From contig BRON01000004.1 in the NCBI GenBank assembly GCA_024345305.1, positions 1,674,001-1,738,000 of the forward strand: DNA of 64,000 nucleotides, given 5' to 3'. Made by a program: the position numbers and the translations under genes. Source of the DNA: Mrakia gelida (lineage: Eukaryota > Basidiomycota > Tremellomycetes > Cystofilobasidiales > Mrakiaceae). Position 1 is the stretch's first letter; each line of letters starts with the position of its first letter. The notes under the pieces were generated by a model. It was not told the origin of the DNA. It searched no databases and saw nothing but the letters and a program-made list of their open reading frames with translations. Below, piece after piece: positions 1 through 11,200 of this stretch.

Positions 1-3000
1 AGTGAGTCTTCCCCTCGTCTTTCCTTTCTGCTTCAACTCTTCGCGAAGACGACTTAGATCGTTGCAAGTGCTTACGCTTGTTCGTTCGTTCCATTTATCT
101 TCGCCTCTCAGACGCTAGGGAAACGTTCTCTCGATGCTCGAGGCAAGATCTCCCCTCGGACACGACCTCCTCCTCTCTCCTCCCTCTCGCCCTCGTCCTC
201 AGCGAAGGGCAAGGGCAGGGAACGTCAGACGATCGATCCTCTGGACAGGGTACGATCCGAGGTGCCACCCCCGAGACCCTGGGGCGAGATCCTCTCGATG
301 GAGCGAGACGACAAGGTCGACGAGAGGTGGAAGAAGGTTGTCGTCGTTGAGGTCGAAGCTGGCTCAAGGACGGATCTGGGCAGTGTACGGGAGGGAGCGA
401 CAACGAGGGCACGGGTGGTACCGATGGAGGGTAGCGGAGACATGCGGTCGAGGATGATAGCAGGGATACCGCCGGTGAGGGAGGAGAGCTTAGCAGAGAG
501 TCGACGGACGACCCCTCGACCCGTCCCAGCCCCTCTCCCTCGTCCTCGAGCTATACCAGCAGCACCACCCTCCTTCCTCTTCGACCGTCGGACACCCCCT
601 CCTCCTTCTCCTCGAGCCAAACCAACTGGACCCGTCTTCCTACGCGGCGGACGGTCCTCTCCTCCTCCTCCTCCTCCTCCTCCTCGGTTCAGCGACAGGC
701 CCGAACACAGGACGATCCTCGTTCTCGTCGAACCGCCAGTCAAAGGGAAGGATGCCTTATCAGCTACTCCTCCTCCTCCTCAAGCTCGGAAATCCCAATC
801 CCTCGCTCCTCCTCCAACACCACGGTCGTCCTCGTCGCGTTCCCCTCCACCTCCCATCCCCGCTTTCCTCCTCGCTCCTCCCAAACCTCAAACCCCTCCT
901 CCAAGACCTCAAACTCCTCCTCCCAAACCTCGGACCCCTCCTCCTCCTCCTCTCCCAACGACACCGTTCGAAGAGCCGTCGTCGACATCGTCACAGAACG
1001 TCAATGTCCTCGTCGAATCGGAACCAGCACTTGAGGGCCTTGCCGGCCTTCTGGGAAGCAAAAGGAAACCGAACGCGATCTCAAGTCCCGCTAGCCTTGA
1101 GCTCCTCTCAGGATTGAGCAGCTCGAAGAAGGAGACGAAGGAGACGAAAACGGAATCGAATCGACCCTCCTCTCCTCTTCCTCCACCACCACGACAGCTC
1201 TCTCCTCGGTCACCCCTCTCACCCGCTCCTCCAGCACTCTCCTCTCCTCCTCCTCCTCCTCCTCCTCCTCCTCCTCCAACACCATCCTCGCGTCGGTCAA
1301 CCCTCTCGTTCGCTCGTCCAGCACGCCAGCGACCCCCTCCCTCCTTCCTGACGTCGCCCTCTCCTCCTTCCCCCCCGCCAGCGCCCCTACCACCCCCGAA
1401 GCAGGAGACGAAGACGGCCGAACGGACTCAGCCCTTCCAAGCCATCCCTACTCGAATCGACGACTTCTTCGCGGACTGGGCAGCACCACCTTCTACGCCG
1501 CCGACGACGGTCGACGCGTCCTCGTCTCCTTCTTCCCCGCCAGCGCTCCTACCACCCCCGAAGCAGGAGACGAAGACGGCCCAACGGACTCAGCCCTTCC
1601 AAGCCATCCCTACTCGAATCGACGATTTCTTCGCGGATTGGGCAGCACCACCTTCTACACCGACGACGGTCGTCGACGCGTCCTCGTCTCCTCGCTCCCC
1701 TTCAGCTCCACCTACACGGTCGCGATCACGATCCTCCCCACCCCCTCCACCACCGTCCCGAATACAGCTTCCTTCCCTACCACTCTCCGCTTCGCCGCTC
1801 TCACCCTTCGCTCCAGCACCAGCAGCAGCCTCAGCAGCACCTCCACCTCCCTCGGATCGAACGCCTCGGAAAGCAACGTCGCCAACACCGAGCGTCCTTC
1901 CCGAGACGAAACAACCAGCACTCAAAGGGCTCGCGTTCCTCCTCGGAAAGAAACCCTCCTCTTCGTCGAAACCGAAGGAACCGTCTCCCCTTCCTGTCGT
2001 CGTCAGAGGAGGACCATCGTCGGCGGTTCCGTCCCAGAAGAAGAGGACGAAATCACCACTCAAGGGACTCGCGTTCCCCCTTGGAAAGAAACCCTCGCTC
2101 GCCTCCTCGGAATCGAAGGATCCTCCTCCCCATCCTTTCGTCGTCGTCGGAGGACCAACGTCGACGACATCCTTGGACGCGAAGCCTCTCGTCGAGAAGG
2201 AGTCAGCGCTCACGGGACTCGCTTTGCTCCTGGGGAAGAAACCATCCGCCTCGGAAACGAAGCAGCCCTCTCCTCTTCGAGAGTCCACCGTTCCTCTGGA
2301 CTTCGCCTCGGAATGGGCAGTCGCTGGACCTCTCGTCGTCGCCAAAAGCAAGCGAGGAAAGAAAGTCGCGTCCGTTCCCTCTCCTCCTTCTCCTTCAACC
2401 CTCTCGCCTTTCCTCCCTTCCCACCTCACCGCCCTTCCATCACCGCCACCAAAGCCAACTCCTCCTCAGCTCAAGTTGAAACGACCCACACCGAATCCCT
2501 CGCCATCCTCGAAACCTCCTTCGACTCCCAAACCTTCCTTGGAACCTCCTCCCTCTCCCAAACCAGCTCGTCGTCCTCCTCCCCCAGTCGCACCAGCGTT
2601 CCTCACCCAACAGCCCACCACTTCCATCTCAACATCCGCTCCCGTCACCCTCTCCGCCTCCCCTCCCAGACTCAAACTCAAACAATCTCGTCCCTCCTCT
2701 CCTCCTCCATCCCTACGCACCCTCCCGTCCGTTGCTCGACCAAAACCTCGCGCCTCCCCACCCTCCCTCGCACTCACCATCCCCCCTCCAACCTCCCTCC
2801 TAGCCAACGACGTCCAATCCCACGAGCTCGTCGACTTCCTCATCCCCATCCCTTCCTTCGATTTCTCCCAACCGTCCTACAAACCAACCCTCAACCTCTC
2901 CTTCGACAAGTTCAAGATCCGCCGACCGACGGTGTTTGGGAACCTGGAGGACAAGGAGTGGAGTCCTGGGATGAGAGGGTTGATGCATTTCAAGTGGTTC

Positions 3001-4863
3001 GAGAACAAGACGCCCAAGTTCTACGATGTAGGGTCGGACGAGAGGTATCCGTTGACGGCGGAGAGGAGGTTGGCTGGAGGGGATGGGCAGGAGGTGGTGA
3101 AGGAGGAGATGGTGGTGGAGGAGGGTCCGTCGTGGTTTGATTTGGTGGGGGTGCCGAACGCTTTGGAGGGAGAGCCTGGTGGGAAGGAGGTGGGCTCGGA
3201 GGCCGCGTTTGAGGACTCGACGACTACTCAACCCGTTCCCTCCCCTCCCCGAACCTCCATCCCTCTTTCCGGTCCTCAACCCGTCCTCCTCCCCTCCTCG
3301 GAAGCCATTCGTCTGTTCACTACCCTTCCTACCGACACTACTTCCCTCTCGCCCACCCAGAAGTACTTCCTCTCTGCTTCACCGCCGTCAAGGAGGGAGC
3401 GAGGATCGAACGAGGCGTTCGAGAAGAAGTTGGAGCAGGTGTTGATGGCGGACGCGTCGATGGACGAGCAGACGAAGAGGCTAGAGGAGTTGGTGGGCTT
3501 GGCGAAGGATGGGTGGGATTTGAGGATGGTGATGGGAGTGATGGCGTTGGGGGAGAGTAGAGGAAGGAAGAGTCATCGAGAGTTGGGAGGAGCGTTCTTG
3601 GGTGAGTCGTCGATTGGGTTTCGTTGACGCGTCTCCGCTTTCGCTCGCGAGACTCTCTTGCTGACCTTTCTTCGTCTTCTTCGCATGTTTTTTGATACAG
3701 AGAAATCCCTCGAGCTTGGATCCGAGATCCTTGTCGTCGTCCTCACTTCGTCGCCAGCGATCTACGGAATCACCCCGTCGTCGCTCTTCACTCAGTCAGC
3801 CTCGTCCCGCTACGAGCTCCTCGCAGGGATCATCAAAGCTGCTCAGCAATCACCATCTTCGGATCCCGAGGATGCTCTCTTCTCATCACCCACCTCACTC
3901 TTATCACCGCTCCCTCAACCTCCTCTCCTTACCCAACTCGAATGGTCCCTCCCCGTCCTTCAACGAGCTCTACCTCCCCATCCCGTCGTCGCAGCTCTCG
4001 CCATCCAAGCCTACTCCTCCTTCGGAGGTTCAGCAGCAGCCCTCACCACGGAAGCAGAGCAGGAAGCGAGGTCAGCCTGGAGGAAAGGATGGAGTTTCCG
4101 ACCTTCGGAATCTCTCGAGTCGCGTCAAAGGGAATGGTCCCTCGTCGTCGGAGCCATCCTCGAACGAGGGAACAGGGAACTCCTCCCTTACTGGAGGACC
4201 TGGCTACCCAAGACGGAGGACCCATCCATCCAGAGGGAAACCATCCGACTTGAGATCGAACGTCTCTCCTCCTCGCCGAACTCCAACCCACCCACCATCG
4301 CCTTCCTCGACCGAATCATGGATCTCACCCTCACCGAGTTCCCAACCGACCCTCTCCTCACCCTCTACCATCTCCACCTCCTCGCTCTCTCCCCTCCTTT
4401 GGACCAGCGCTCCGCTTCCATCGAAACCGTCCTGGGGAAAGCCGACTCCCTCGCAGACGAGTGGGAACGCGAAGACGCGAAGCTCGATCTTTCGTCACCC
4501 AAAGCGAGAGCTGCTCGCTCCCTCCTTTCGGAGAGGGTGAAGGAGTCGGTGGATGCGATGGAGAAGGTGTTTGGAGTGAGGTTGGATTTGTGGACGGCCT
4601 TGGAGGTGGATACGACCCTTGGGTTGGAGGTTTGGATTGGCGGCGGTGAACGGGGTGCGAAGAGAGGAGTTGTTGGGAGTTGGGATTGGGGAGGAGTTGG
4701 GAAATCGGTGGGGAGTGCGGGAGGGAAGGGTCCGTTGATGAAGTCTGGGAGGTTGGGTGGAGGCAGGCAAGGAGGAGTAGTTGGTGGAGTGGGAGGAGGA
4801 GTGGGGAGGAGAGCGATTCACGGGACGACGAGGGGGGTGGCGTCGGTTGGGATCTTTGGCTGA
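1..4863 (+). CDS. Pro/Ser-rich protein of unknown function, 5' partial
   Basis: Base 1 is followed by GTGAGT and an acceptor CAG ends at 111, so an intron opens the window and the gene starts to the left. The first full exon is 112-3601, the second 3701-4863. The intron 3602-3700 has GTGAGT, CTGAC and TACAG, and splicing restores a Glu codon in frame. About 1,550 residues are visible. The first ~870 are low-complexity Pro/Ser with two internal repeat families: a 54-codon tandem duplication and four copies of a GLAxLLGKKP-like motif. A more ordered block of about 90 residues follows (around 2812-3080, with the motif SPGMRGLMHFKWFENK). The second exon encodes a mostly alpha-helical region and a Gly-rich tail. 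I do not recognise the family. A start at 262 is unlikely: that codon is GTG and the frame is open upstream to 112. The long open frames on the opposite strand are shadows of the CCT/CTC/TCC-rich codons. Confidence 0.8.
1380..1703 (+). repeat. Tandem duplication, 162-bp (54-codon) unit, two copies
   Basis: The block starting with GAAGCAGGAGACGAAGACGG at 1398 recurs at 1560, a period of 162 bp. Each unit encodes KQETKTA, then TQPFQAIPTRIDDFFADW, then a Pro/Ser spacer. The two units differ at only a few bases, mostly synonymous or in the spacer, so the duplication looks fairly recent and keeps the reading frame. Confidence 0.9.
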
Positions 4864-5092
4864 GTCGAAGAGTGGTTGTGTATCTTAGTTTGAGTTTTTA
4901 GACTGCTTTGCTTTGCTTTGGTTTAGTTTTGGTGATGATTGTAACGAACTTTCGGACTTGGACGAGCGTCGAAGCAGACGGCAAGACGAAAGGGCTTGCG
5001 AGAATGGGAGAGCCGAGAGACGCGAAAGAACCCATTTGAATACACGTTGAGACAGGGAGAGCTTAGGCAGAGAGTGAGAAGACATGAGAAGC

Positions 5093-7793
5093 TTAAGCGA
5101 GAGGCTTGAGACCGAGCTCTTCGCAGGTCGTTCCCTCAGGAGCTGCTCGAGAGAAAAGCGACGCGTCAGAGAGAGAAGTTGAGCGTGGGGAAGAAGAGGA
5201 CGGAGGGCTTACTAGGACCGTCTTCCAAGACACCTCCAGCACCGTATACTTTAGCTCCGTTGACGAACAAAGGGCCCGTAGTTCCGAGGACTAACGAAAC
5301 AGCGAGATCAGTCAGTCGGATTCGACGCGACGAGACGAACTGCGAAGAACGGACCGTTGAGGTTGTGGTTTGCGAACAGAGGCTTTCCACAAGATGGGAT
5401 GGTACTGAAATCAAGAAGAGAAAAAGAGTTGGGTCAGAGAGAGCTCAGGAAGAGGGCGAACGAGAGGCAAAAAGGGCAGACGAACTCGAGATCATCCGAC
5501 TCGTCGACATAGAATCCGCTGCACTTTCCCGGCGAGCAGGAGAGGACTGCTACGGTGTTGCCAAACTTTCCCGAGGCGGCGTGCGCACCTGGGACGGGGT
5601 GGTGATCGGTGAAGCTGAAGAGAAAGAGGAAGAGGTTGGTGACTGACGCAGAACGCGAAAGAGGAAGAGGAGGCACGAACAAGATGTTGCTGATCTCAAT
5701 GCTGAAATGACGAAAGGAGTGTCAGCTATGGTATGGGAGGAATCTAGGGAAGAGATGGTGATGCTCACTTGGAAGGGTCGACTGAGAAAAGAGACGAAGG
5801 AGAGTCAGCGAGACGCCACGATTTTCGAGACGAAGAGGGACGAGAGGCTCACGAGTGCAGTTTCCAGGGGTGGTCTACAGCGAGAGGATGATAGATCAAC
5901 GGGTCAGCAGTGAATATTGAAGGAGGGAAAGACATCAAGACTGAAAAAGCGTCTGGCGGTGGTCTCGACGCGTCGTTTCGTCGAAGTCGTTTAACGAGAC
6001 TTACCTTGTAGCAGGAATCAAGCGTGATAGCTACGTCGTTGTTTTCGTGCCAGAAATTGGAGAAAACCACCTGCTTGACTCGTCCATAACCCCTCTTCTT
6101 TCCTCCAAAGGCCTTGATTCTACAGAAGCGACCACGACGCGTTTCAGCTCGAGACAGAGAATGGATATGAAGCTGGAAGACTCACCGAGCTCCATTCTCA
6201 GAGTTTCTGATCGTGACGTTGTTGCTGAAAGTGGGAAGGAAGAGGTGTCAGCTTCGGGATGAGAACGGGAAGAGAATGAGGAACACAGCGCTGCGAGCGA
6301 CGCACATGAAAATGTTTTCGACGATGTCTTGCACTCCAGGATACTCTCCGAGCGAGCCTACCGAGACTCCATGTGATCCGTCGCACACGAGGTTGTTGAC
6401 GAAGACGTTGGTTCTGACACGAGAAGGGAAAGGAGGTCAGTTTCGTCGGGTCAACGAACTGCGACGCGTCGGACATGAAGAGTCTTGCGTCTTGCAATAT
6501 CTACACTCACGAATTTGGCTTTAGACTGATACAATCGTCACCAGCTTCATAGTACATGTCGTGGATGAAGATTTGATCCGACTGGTAGATGTCGACTCCA
6601 TCCGTCTCGCGATTGGACTCGCGTCCGAAAGCACGAGCGTTCGATCGACTGAACACAGAGAAGAACGAGAGTCAGAAGCGAGGTCGTGATCTTACACAGA
6701 GGTAGAGAACTTACTTGATCATAGAGACGTGAGACAAGACGACGTTCCTGTGGGCAGAGCGCGCGAAGGTCAGCCAACAAGCTCGAGCGATCAGAGGAAA
6801 GACGAGGAGGACGGACTTTGAGCTGTGAATCATGGTCGTCCACCGAGGAGACTGCACGAAGTGGATGTTGTCGATCTTGAGGCCATCGGACTCGTATACC
6901 TATCAAGCAAGGAAGCTCTGCGTCAGACGCTCGAGTCGCGAGCAAAAGAGAAAGAAGAAAGAAAGCTCACGACGAGGAAGAAAGGCGGTTTGAGGGTCGT
7001 GTCTGCGAGAAGGAGGGTGATGAGTGATCGTTCGGAGTATAGAGCGTAAGTTTCAGACTCACTGGTAACTCGAGCGTCGTAGAAGGTCTGTGAACGAAGA
7101 CAAAGGTCAGCGAAGAAGATTGAGAAGAGGGGACGCGACGCGTCTTCGACGACTCACTTGGCCGTTTCCATCGAAGGTTCCTCCTCCATCGAGCAGGACG
7201 TTGTTTCCTCCGAGAAAGATGAAAGCAGAGTTGGACTGGAAAGACACATTGAAGGCGTTTCCTGGCTCGTTCCAGTACGCGACGTCGGGCCAGAGAGTCA
7301 AGTTGCCGTGGAAGTGGATGTGAACGTCGACGAGCCCAGTGGCGTTGAGCTTAGATCGAATGGAGAGGTTTTGGTCGACAGGAACGACGATATCCTTGCA
7401 AGTCTGTGAGTGGAGAGGGCCAGAACCGAAAGAGAAGAAGGGGTGGAGTTCAGCTCGGATGCGAGCCGAGGACGACGTCGACGAGAGCCAAGAACGAAAA
7501 GAGGGACGGCACTCACGGCGAAGGCAGCTTCAAGAGCTGGAGTATCGTCTCCGCCCTGAGAGAGGGAAGCTGGTCAGCGTTCGGTTGGGAGGAGAGAGAG
7601 GGAAGGAGAGACGACGAACAGAAGCGTAGATCGTGCAGTTCTGGCCGTCGTTGTTTCGACCGTAGACATCTCCACCACGTTTTCCGAACAAGGCAGGCTC
7701 GTTGAGACCTAGACCAGAGTTGAGAGATGGAGCTGCTGCTGCAGACAGAGCGAGGAAAGGGAGAAGGAGGAGAAGGCGAGATGGGCTGAACAT
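5093..7793 (-). CDS. Secreted glycoside hydrolase family 28 (exo-polygalacturonase-like)
   Basis: Eighteen exons join in frame to 459 aa: 7620-7793, 7517-7555, 7158-7403, 7063-7087, 6971-7002, 6817-6899, 6715-6747, 6511-6648, 6306-6413, 6186-6224, 6005-6119, 5853-5874, 5769-5781, 5681-5701, 5501-5614, 5355-5404, 5213-5290, 5093-5142. The start ATG (7793) opens a signal peptide ([20 protein letters not shown]). GH28 hallmarks appear in order: ETDGVD (Asp227, in place of the usual NTD), GDDCISLKP (Asp248/249), [11 protein letters not shown] (His271) and RIK (306-308), then CSPGKCSGF near the C terminus. These are the residues known to hydrolyse alpha-1,4-galacturonan by inversion, so the enzyme looks active and probably degrades plant pectin outside the cell. 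Endo versus exo action is inferred only from overall resemblance. One internal boundary (5614/5681) is chosen by phase. The intron density is extreme for a gene of this length. Confidence 0.92.
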
Positions 7794-8293
7794 CTTTCAA
7801 GTGGTCGTCGTTTGAGGTTCAAACAAGCGAGGTGAATTTCTCCATAAGCCCGTCGTAGGAAAGGTCAGCTGTTCAGACATCTCTCCGGAAAGAGAGCCGT
7901 CCGAGCTCATCAGCAGCGAAAAACTGGGAGAGGAAGAGAGGCACCGGGAGGAGGTCCGTCTGAGCGAGCTCGAAGATCGTCGGTCCATTGTTTCGTTCCT
8001 TGGCGACCGGACCTTGATCTGCCGGCAAGGAGATTTTCCGAAACGAGTGAAGAGTATGTAGAAGTGAAGATTACTGAAGGTCAAACTCGAGGAAGAGGAC
8101 AGAGCTGTGAGGAAGGTGGAAGCGAAGGACGAGCGAGTTCTCGATCGCGTCTTCGCGTGCTTCGACTCTCCAACCCTCCCGTCCAACACCGCAAAGAACG
8201 AAGAACATGCTCGAGGCGATAAAGATGGTATCGATACAGTCAGGGGTATACTAAGAAAGGAGATTAAAGACTGATCAAGCGACTCGTCACAAA
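7794..8293. other. Intergenic spacer, promoter side of the GH28 gene
   Basis: The 500 bp separate the GH28 start from the stop of the next minus-strand gene, so they should hold the GH28 promoter and the upstream gene's 3' end. A CGATAAAG (GATA-type) site near 8217 is visible. No coding pattern is seen. Confidence 0.5.
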
Positions 8294-11200
8294 TCAAGAA
8301 GACGAAAGAGACGTCGCCTCGAGCCTCTTCGCCAGCGTCTCCCCTTCGTCCGCCGGGAGTTTCTCCTCCTTCAGCCCCCAAGCCTTCTTCAGCTCAGCGT
8401 GCGAGGTTTCCATCAACTCCTTCAACTCAACCTCCCAACCGAGTTCCTTCGCGAGCTCCAAACACGTATCGTCCGAATCTCCCAAGACGAGGACGTCCCG
8501 ACCTCCTTCCGAAGCAGGTCGATCGAAGTCGAACCCATGGCGAGCTCCGGGGTAGCTAGCTTCTCCAGCGATTTCTTTGTTGACGAGAAGACGAGGTGTG
8601 TCGGGTTTGACTCGGTCGATGAGGGAAGCGAAGGGCTGTCAGAGAGAACGAAGAGGGTCAGAGAGCGTCGAGAGCTGTAGCAGAGAGACGAAGGAAGAGG
8701 ATAGGACGTACTTGGACCTTGAGGGAGGTTCCTAGAACGATGAGAAGGTCACAATCCTTCGAGAGATCCCCGATGCAGTCGAAGAATCGTTTGGGAAGAC
8801 CCTCGCCTGAGAGAACGAAAGGAAAGGAAATCAGAAGGTGTTGCTCGACGAGGAGTAGAGAGCCGGCGCGACGAACCGAAGAAGACGATGCCAGGCTTGA
8901 CGAGACCGTTGCATCCTCGTTCTTGACACCGAGGGATCTGAGAAGTCTGGATCTTCTCCTTGACCCAGTCGACGTCGGCGGCGGTTTGGCATCTGCGGCG
9001 AGGGATAGGAAGCGAGCAGCCCGTCAGTCTCGAGCCTCATCGACGAGGGAAGGCCAAACGAAGAGGACTCACGAGACGCAATGAGCAGTCGAGAAACTTC
9101 CGTGAGCCTCGACGATGGACGAAACAGGAAGACCAGCGATGGTTTCGAGCGTGTCGATGTTCTGAGTGAAGCATCGTCGAAGAAGACCGTGGGTGTGAAG
9201 CAGTCGGAAGAAGTAGTGGGTCGCCGTCGGTAGGTATTGACCTGGGAGAAGCTCCTTCGCGAGCTAAAAGACGACGAAGAAGACAAGGAGATCAGCCTCG
9301 AGCTCGACGCGAACGAACGAAGGACAGAGACGGGGAACAAACCTCGAAGAACGGCTCCGGCTTAGTCTTGAAGAAAGGAAGGTCGAAGACTGCCTCAGCG
9401 TAAGGAAGGTTGAACCGAGAGAGATTGGCGTAGAGTCCCGTCTCCGGAGATCGGAAGTCGGGGATCCCAGCGTTCGTCGAGATACCAGCGCCTGCGAGGA
9501 TGCAGATGTTGCTCGCTTGACCTGACTTGATCATCCGAGCAATCCCACTGAGACTCTTATCTTCATCCGAGAACGGTGGAAGCTCGGGCTCGACCTGAGA
9601 AGAGAAGCGAGAAAGGGAAAGTCAGCGACGGACGAGCGAACGATGTCGCGGGTCGTGAGGACGAGACTCACGATCTCGGGCTCCAGGATCGAGTTCGCTC
9701 TGCTCGAAGCGAGAACCTCTTGGACCAGATGCGAGGACGGACCTGAAAAGAACGAGAATGATTAGAAGATCAGCTTGTGTTCGTTACAGGTGAAGCGACG
9801 AGTCAACTCGAACTCACTGAACATCCCTCCACTCGCTTCCATCGCAGGGTTGAACGCAGGGCTGGGAGTGAGAGCTCCAAGTTGAGTCTTGAGGAAGGAT
9901 TCGATCTGATCGACGTAGACGGGAGGCAGCTCGTGGGCGGAGACGAAGCGAGTAGCGGCTTCTCGAGGCTCGTCTGAGATTGAGAGAGGGAGGAGGGAGG
10001 GAAGATCAGCGATCTGGGCGCGAACGACGTCGAGGAGGAAGGCAGACGAACCTTGGATGTTGTACTCAAGCTCTATCGGGGGCTTGTCGTCTGCCACGTC
10101 GACCGAGAGACGGAAGCTCGACACTGATTTGAAGAAGACGAGGAAGGAAAGATCGTGAGCTTCGTTCGCGCGAAGGACTCCAGGGAAAAGTCAAACTCAC
10201 AACTTCCTCTCATATCCACAGCAGCAGGAGGACTCTTCACAGCGTCCGCTACCGCTTCCTCGTAAGCCTGAAGGGTATCGTCGTCGGCGAGTCGCTTCTT
10301 GTCCCTCGAGAAGATTCGAGCCGTCGAGTCTGACGCTCCCGTGAGGAGGTCGCCGTTGGGAAGAGCTGCCACCGACCAGACCGAGATCGCTGGGTGAAGG
10401 ATGGTTTGGATCTGCTTTCCGTCTGAAACGATTCGAATAGAAAGAAGGCAAGGTCAGGAAGGAAACGCTCGAAGGGAAGATCGAGGGACGCGTCGACGAC
10501 GAACCTCTCCAGATTCGAACCGAGTGGTCCTCTCCACTCGAAGCGAGATCTCCATCAGGAAGCAGAGCGATGGAGTAGATGAAGGAGGAGTGACCGGCGA
10601 GGATCGAAATGGTCTCTCCTGAGAATCCCCAGATGTGGATGTTTCTGTGCGAGGAAAAGCGAAAGGGCATCAGCGCTCGACGTCTCGACGCGAAAGTCTC
10701 GATATCGTTTCGAAGGAGTGATGAGCTCACCCGTCGTTCGAACACGAAGCGAACTGCTGACTCGGCAGCACGACGATCCCTCGAACACAGTCGGTCGATC
10801 CTGTTTTGAACGAAGCAAAGACGCGTCAGTTCTCGAACCGAGCGAGAACGCGAGCTCGAAAGCTGGTGATGACTGACCTTTGAAGTTCCTGATAGCCTTC
10901 CCCTCTCCATCCCAGTGAATGATAGTCCTATCGGCAGAGCCTGCAGAGCCAAGTCAACCAGGAAAGGTGAGCTCTTCCAACTCAACGTCGCCTCGTTCGT
11001 CTCGTCTCACGTCTCGACTCACCCGTCAAGAAACTCCTCTCCCCTTCCTTCCTCCCACAATCGATCCCCTCCACAATCACTCCCGCCCAAACAGCCTCCT
11101 TATGTCCCTCAAGCACAAACTTCTCGTCCCACTCCTTGGTCCCCCAAACCCTCGCGGTGCAATCCCAACTCGTCGAAATCAACAACTGCTCGGGAAGATC

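Noticed and set aside
1590..2429. 279-codon open frame on the minus strand inside the first gene
   Set aside because: It is opposite a Pro/Ser-rich exon whose codons rarely give stops on the other strand; it has no splice signals and carries the shadow composition.
262..3627. Gene start at 262 for the first protein
   Set aside because: The codon is GTG and the frame is open upstream to an acceptor at 111, so the gene starts outside the window.
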